The translations under genes and the position numbers were made by a program. A DNA stretch of 62,580 nucleotides from Mollicutes bacterium Phil14. GTDB lineage: Bacteria; Bacillota_I; Bacilli_A; ML615J-28; CAG-698. Under the pieces are notes generated by a model. The model was not told the origin of the DNA, ran no database searches, and worked only from the letters and a program-made list of their open reading frames with translations. Below, one piece after another: positions 60,033 to 62,580 of the stretch. The stretch is from the NCBI GenBank assembly GCA_001940985.1, contig MSHB01000014.1, positions 5,479-68,058 of the forward strand. The letters run 5' to 3'. Each line of letters starts with the position of its first letter. Position 1 is the stretch's first letter.

Positions 60033-62423
60033 TTATTCAACAACGTAAATAGTTCCACGCCAGAAATTCATAAAAGTTTCAAGTGGGAATTCATAATAAA
60101 CGAAATATGGATTTCCATCTTTATCATTTCCGAAGCGTTGATTTATATTAGGATCATTACAAATTACATAAGTTTTGCCATCTACTACACGGTAACCTCT
60201 AGCAACTATTAAATGACCATTAGTATTATACAAAATCGCATTACCAGCAATACTTGCTCCAACAGGACCAACAGTTGCCAAATGATATTTTAATTCTTCC
60301 CATGAATATAAATGTTTAACATATGAATCAAGACCAAACGCTCCCATAGTAACAGTGTTATAAACCCAGTTACCATATGTTGGTGAATTATGACCTCTGT
60401 CAGCTACTAGGTTAGCAATATATCTATTTTCATATTCATCATACTCTGAGAAATCAAATCCTTTGTATTTTAAAAGCATTGTTGAAGTAGTGGCACTACA
60501 AATAACATTACCAATTTCAGGTACCACATTTTGATTAACTTTTGGAACATCATAATCAACAAAATCAGGAAGATTACTAGTATCAACATCAAATTTATAA
60601 TCAGGTATACGCATTGCCATTGCTACTAAAGATAATTTAGCAGATTCTGCATCTTGACTATCTCTTCTTAAAATTATTCTGTATTGGAAAGCATCTCCAA
60701 GACCATTTGTTGGTAAGATTTCATCAACACTCATCTTAGCGTTTTTGTCATTTTGATTATAGTATAAATTATTTCTTCCAAGTCCCCAAATACCATAAGT
60801 AAAGTATTTGCTCCACTCGCCATTAACGCGAATCTTTACTAATAATTCACAAGTAGCTACTTTAGAACTTGTTGCTGACCAAGAGCCAACTAATTCTTTA
60901 AAGTTTAAAGTTTCATATATAGCTGAATCATAATAACCATATATTTCACCACTCTTTAATACTACCTTACCATCTTTAACTTCTAAGTTAAACATATTTC
61001 CTTTATCAAAATCATTAGCTCTTTCGACCATATAATGCATATTTAATTTATGCATTACTGCAGTTTTTACACTAAATTCTTTTTCCATATAATCTTCTCC
61101 TATGTATAATTTTAATTTTAAAACAACATCAACACTTTCATCACTTAATTTAACAATACCTTTTTCACTAATAACATCACTACGACTTGATGTCCATATT
61201 GCTTTTGTATCATATGAATATTCTTCTAATAAGTCAATATCGCCACTAACTACATATGGTAATTCAATCTCATCAAGAGCAAGTTGCAATCTCTTTTGAT
61301 TAGTATACGGTTTAATTACTATCACATATTCAACATCTTTTTCTGATTTTCCGCAACTAAAGAAAGCACTAATAGTAAGAGTAGTATCTTTACTTACATA
61401 ATAACATTTACCACTATTAGATAATATATCTTCATCATCACTATACCAACTAATGTCTACGCCATTAATTCTAGTTGGTAAAACTATATCATCATTAGTC
61501 TCTTTTGGTAGTTCAAAACCACCAATAACTTCTAAAAGAAGTTCTTCACTACTTTTTACTAAAATCTTTCCAACAGAAAATCTTTCACTATAGCTACCAT
61601 ATTTTGCCACAACAAAGACTTCAGTCTCAGCACGAACGCTTCCGTGTTTGATAGTTCCATCGCTTTTCAAAAAGATTTTTTCATATTCCCATGTAAGAGT
61701 AATCTTCTTGCCATCTAATTCTACTTCATCTAAAAACACAACTTTTTCATCACCAATTTGTTCTAAAACAAAAGTTTCTTTAAATTTCTTAATTGTGCTT
61801 TTTTCAATATTCCCATATTTTGCTTCCATGTCACTAATGCTAATGCTTACAATTATACCTACTTCTTTTTCAAAAGTAACATCATCAATTTTAAAAACTA
61901 CAGTCACTTTCGCTTTTTGTTCTGTTTCTTTATGAATAATCATTCCTGCTTCATCTACTATTTCTTCTGAGAACTTCCAAGAAAGTTCAATATTTGCTCC
62001 TTCATATTCACAACTTTTTACAAGGTCAACTTCGTAATCACTAGTTTGTTCAAAAACAAAAGTTTGAGCAAATTTCTCTAATATTTTTAATGTTTCTTCA
62101 GCTTTTTTATCATTAATTGATATACTAATGATATCTCCTAAAACAATAGTTTTACTATATTCACCTAATGTAGCTTCTAGTGTTAAAGTAGATTTAAAAC
62201 TTTCATCTTTATGAATAATCTTATTATTTTCATCTAAAATTTCTTCAGAAAAACTCCACTTTAAGCTTATTTCTTTTCCACCATATACTACTTTATCTAG
62301 TAGGTCAAATTTTTCATCTTTAGGATTTAATTCAAAATCTTGAGAAAATTTTCCCAAAAATTCATCTAATAATTTTTCACTATTATCATTTGGATTACAT
62401 CCAACAAATAAAAATGCAAACAA
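60033..62423 (-). CDS. Surface lipoprotein with Ig-like repeats and a C39-like cysteine protease domain
   Basis: A frame of 796 codons from a TTG at 62423. The first residues, FAFLFVGCNPN, are the end of a lipoprotein signal with an FVGC lipobox. Three ~85-residue beta repeats follow (to about 285), then two aBig-like Ig domains (to about 455), a lectin-like region, and a C39-family protease domain (about 615-796). The catalytic triad candidates are C642 (NVICSATT), H737 (GHLIVARGY) and D757 (CNDPN). A good start, ATG at 62455 with AAGGAGAG upstream, lies in a different frame: MKYKSLLILLF would need a shift to reach FAFLFVGC. Substrate unknown; surface peptide cleavage is inferred. Confidence 0.8.
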   Translation of the reverse strand: MFAFLFVGCNPNDNSEKLLDEFLGKFSQDFELNPKDEKFDLLDKVVYGGKEISLKWSFSEEILDENNKIIHKDESFKSTLTLEATLGEYSKTIVLGDIISISINDKKAEETLKILEKFAQTFVFEQTSDYEVDLVKSCEYEGANIELSWKFSEEIVDEAGMIIHKETEQKAKVTVVFKIDDVTFEKEVGIIVSISISDMEAKYGNIEKSTIKKFKETFVLEQIGDEKVVFLDEVELDGKKITLTWEYEKIFLKSDGTIKHGSVRAETEVFVVAKYGSYSERFSVGKILVKSSEELLLEVIGGFELPKETNDDIVLPTRINGVDISWYSDDEDILSNSGKCYYVSKDTTLTISAFFSCGKSEKDVEYVIVIKPYTNQKRLQLALDEIELPYVVSGDIDLLEEYSYDTKAIWTSSRSDVISEKGIVKLSDESVDVVLKLKLYIGEDYMEKEFSVKTAVMHKLNMHYMVERANDFDKGNMFNLEVKDGKVVLKSGEIYGYYDSAIYETLNFKELVGSWSATSSKVATCELLVKIRVNGEWSKYFTYGIWGLGRNNLYYNQNDKNAKMSVDEILPTNGLGDAFQYRIILRRDSQDAESAKLSLVAMAMRIPDYKFDVDTSNLPDFVDYDVPKVNQNVVPEIGNVICSATTSTMLLKYKGFDFSEYDEYENRYIANLVADRGHNSPTYGNWVYNTVTMGAFGLDSYVKHLYSWEELKYHLATVGPVGASIAGNAILYNTNGHLIVARGYRVVDGKTYVICNDPNINQRFGNDKDGNPYFVYYEFPLETFMNFWRGTIYVVE

Positions 62424-62521
62424 AACAATAAAATCAATAAAGACTTATATTTCATATTATTCTCTCCTTGTTATGCCTACATTATATCATTTTTTTATAA
62501 ATATTAAAAGAAAAACAATTC

Positions 62522-62580
62522 TTATTTTTCTAAAAACCACATTTTAGTTCCATATAAAAGTAATAGTGTGCCTCTTGCGA
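62522..62580 (-). CDS. Possible 3' end of an upstream gene cut by the window edge
   Basis: On the minus strand 18 codons plus TAA read ARGTLLLLYGTKMWFLEK, a hydrophobic helix with a charged end, as at the C-terminus of a membrane protein. The piece is too short to prove coding. Confidence 0.3.
   Translation of the reverse strand, partial: ARGTLLLLYGTKMWFLEK

Noticed and set aside
1..62580. Recoded TGA (mycoplasma-type code)
   Set aside because: TGA closes genes such as the one ending at 15799 in an ATGA overlap, and Trp is TGG in all recognised proteins, so the standard bacterial code applies.
1..62580. tRNA, rRNA or other structural RNA genes
   Set aside because: No GTTCRA-type T-arm with matching acceptor, and no rRNA-like stretch, was noticed on either strand. 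A tRNAscan/Rfam run would settle this.

Overview
The window comes from a low-GC (roughly 30%) Gram-positive bacterium of the Bacillota/Bacilli lineage, probably a gut-associated, uncultured-type organism related to Erysipelotrichia or Acholeplasma-like groups. The evidence is the S10-spc-alpha ribosomal order, AGGAGG ribosome binding sites, sigma-A promoters (several exactly TTGACA-17-TATAAT), an ECF transporter-truA block, and large secreted proteins suited to host glycans. TGA is a genuine stop (for example in the ATGA overlap at 15799-15802) and Trp is TGG, so the code is standard, not the mycoplasma code. The lineage assignment is inference; no phylogeny was run.

Layout. 1-8007: the 5' 8 kb of a giant minus-strand gene for a secreted protein that runs off the left edge. 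It combines a phosphodiester glycosidase (NAGPA-type) domain, a purple-acid-phosphatase-like metallophosphoesterase, a CotH-type kinase domain and Cys/His repeats. 8132-12413: an M60 (mucinase/enhancin-type) metalloprotease in an operon with a membrane-anchored, possibly Nudix-like protein. 12487-14830: a LysR regulator divergent from a CPA2 cation/proton antiporter. 14957-19458: the conserved tmk-holB-ricT-trmN6-(TerB-like)-rsmI block. 19635-21141: an AdcC/AdcB-type metal ABC transporter. 21256-23730: a small defence island with an AbiTii-type gene and decayed restriction-modification pieces. 23893-27238: ecfA1-ecfA2-ecfT-truA.

27346-37017 is a roughly 10-kb block that separates ecfA1 from rplQ, which are adjacent in Bacillus. 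It holds an SBP-hybrid kinase-Hpt signalling operon, an orphan truncated GspE ATPase, a PdaC-like polysaccharide deacetylase lipoprotein, a MacB-like ABC exporter and a DUF4143 AAA ATPase. The ATPase is flanked by two copies of the rplQ-type terminator and preceded by 32-bp-periodic repeats. 37235-51615 is the S10-spc-alpha superoperon of 30 genes, from a perfect promoter and a structured leader to a UUCG-tetraloop terminator. 51913-52632 is yebC.

52729-54914 holds a frameshifted lipoprotein pseudogene, a YjcZ-like 40-aa protein, two small unknowns and a DUF11 protein; this cluster may be sporulation-linked. 55050-59930 is a run of tightly packed minus-strand genes: cupin, OlsB-like N-acyltransferase, aldo/keto reductase-ferredoxin, thpR, mnmM-like, RluA and exonuclease-BRCT. 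60033-62455 is a C39-like protease lipoprotein with an apparent frameshift inside its signal peptide.

No rRNA, tRNA, CRISPR array, transposase or integrase was seen. The most unusual content is the phospho-chemistry giant with its mucinase neighbour, the DUF4143 cassette with its duplicated terminator and periodic repeats, and the small-gene cluster at 53-55 kb.
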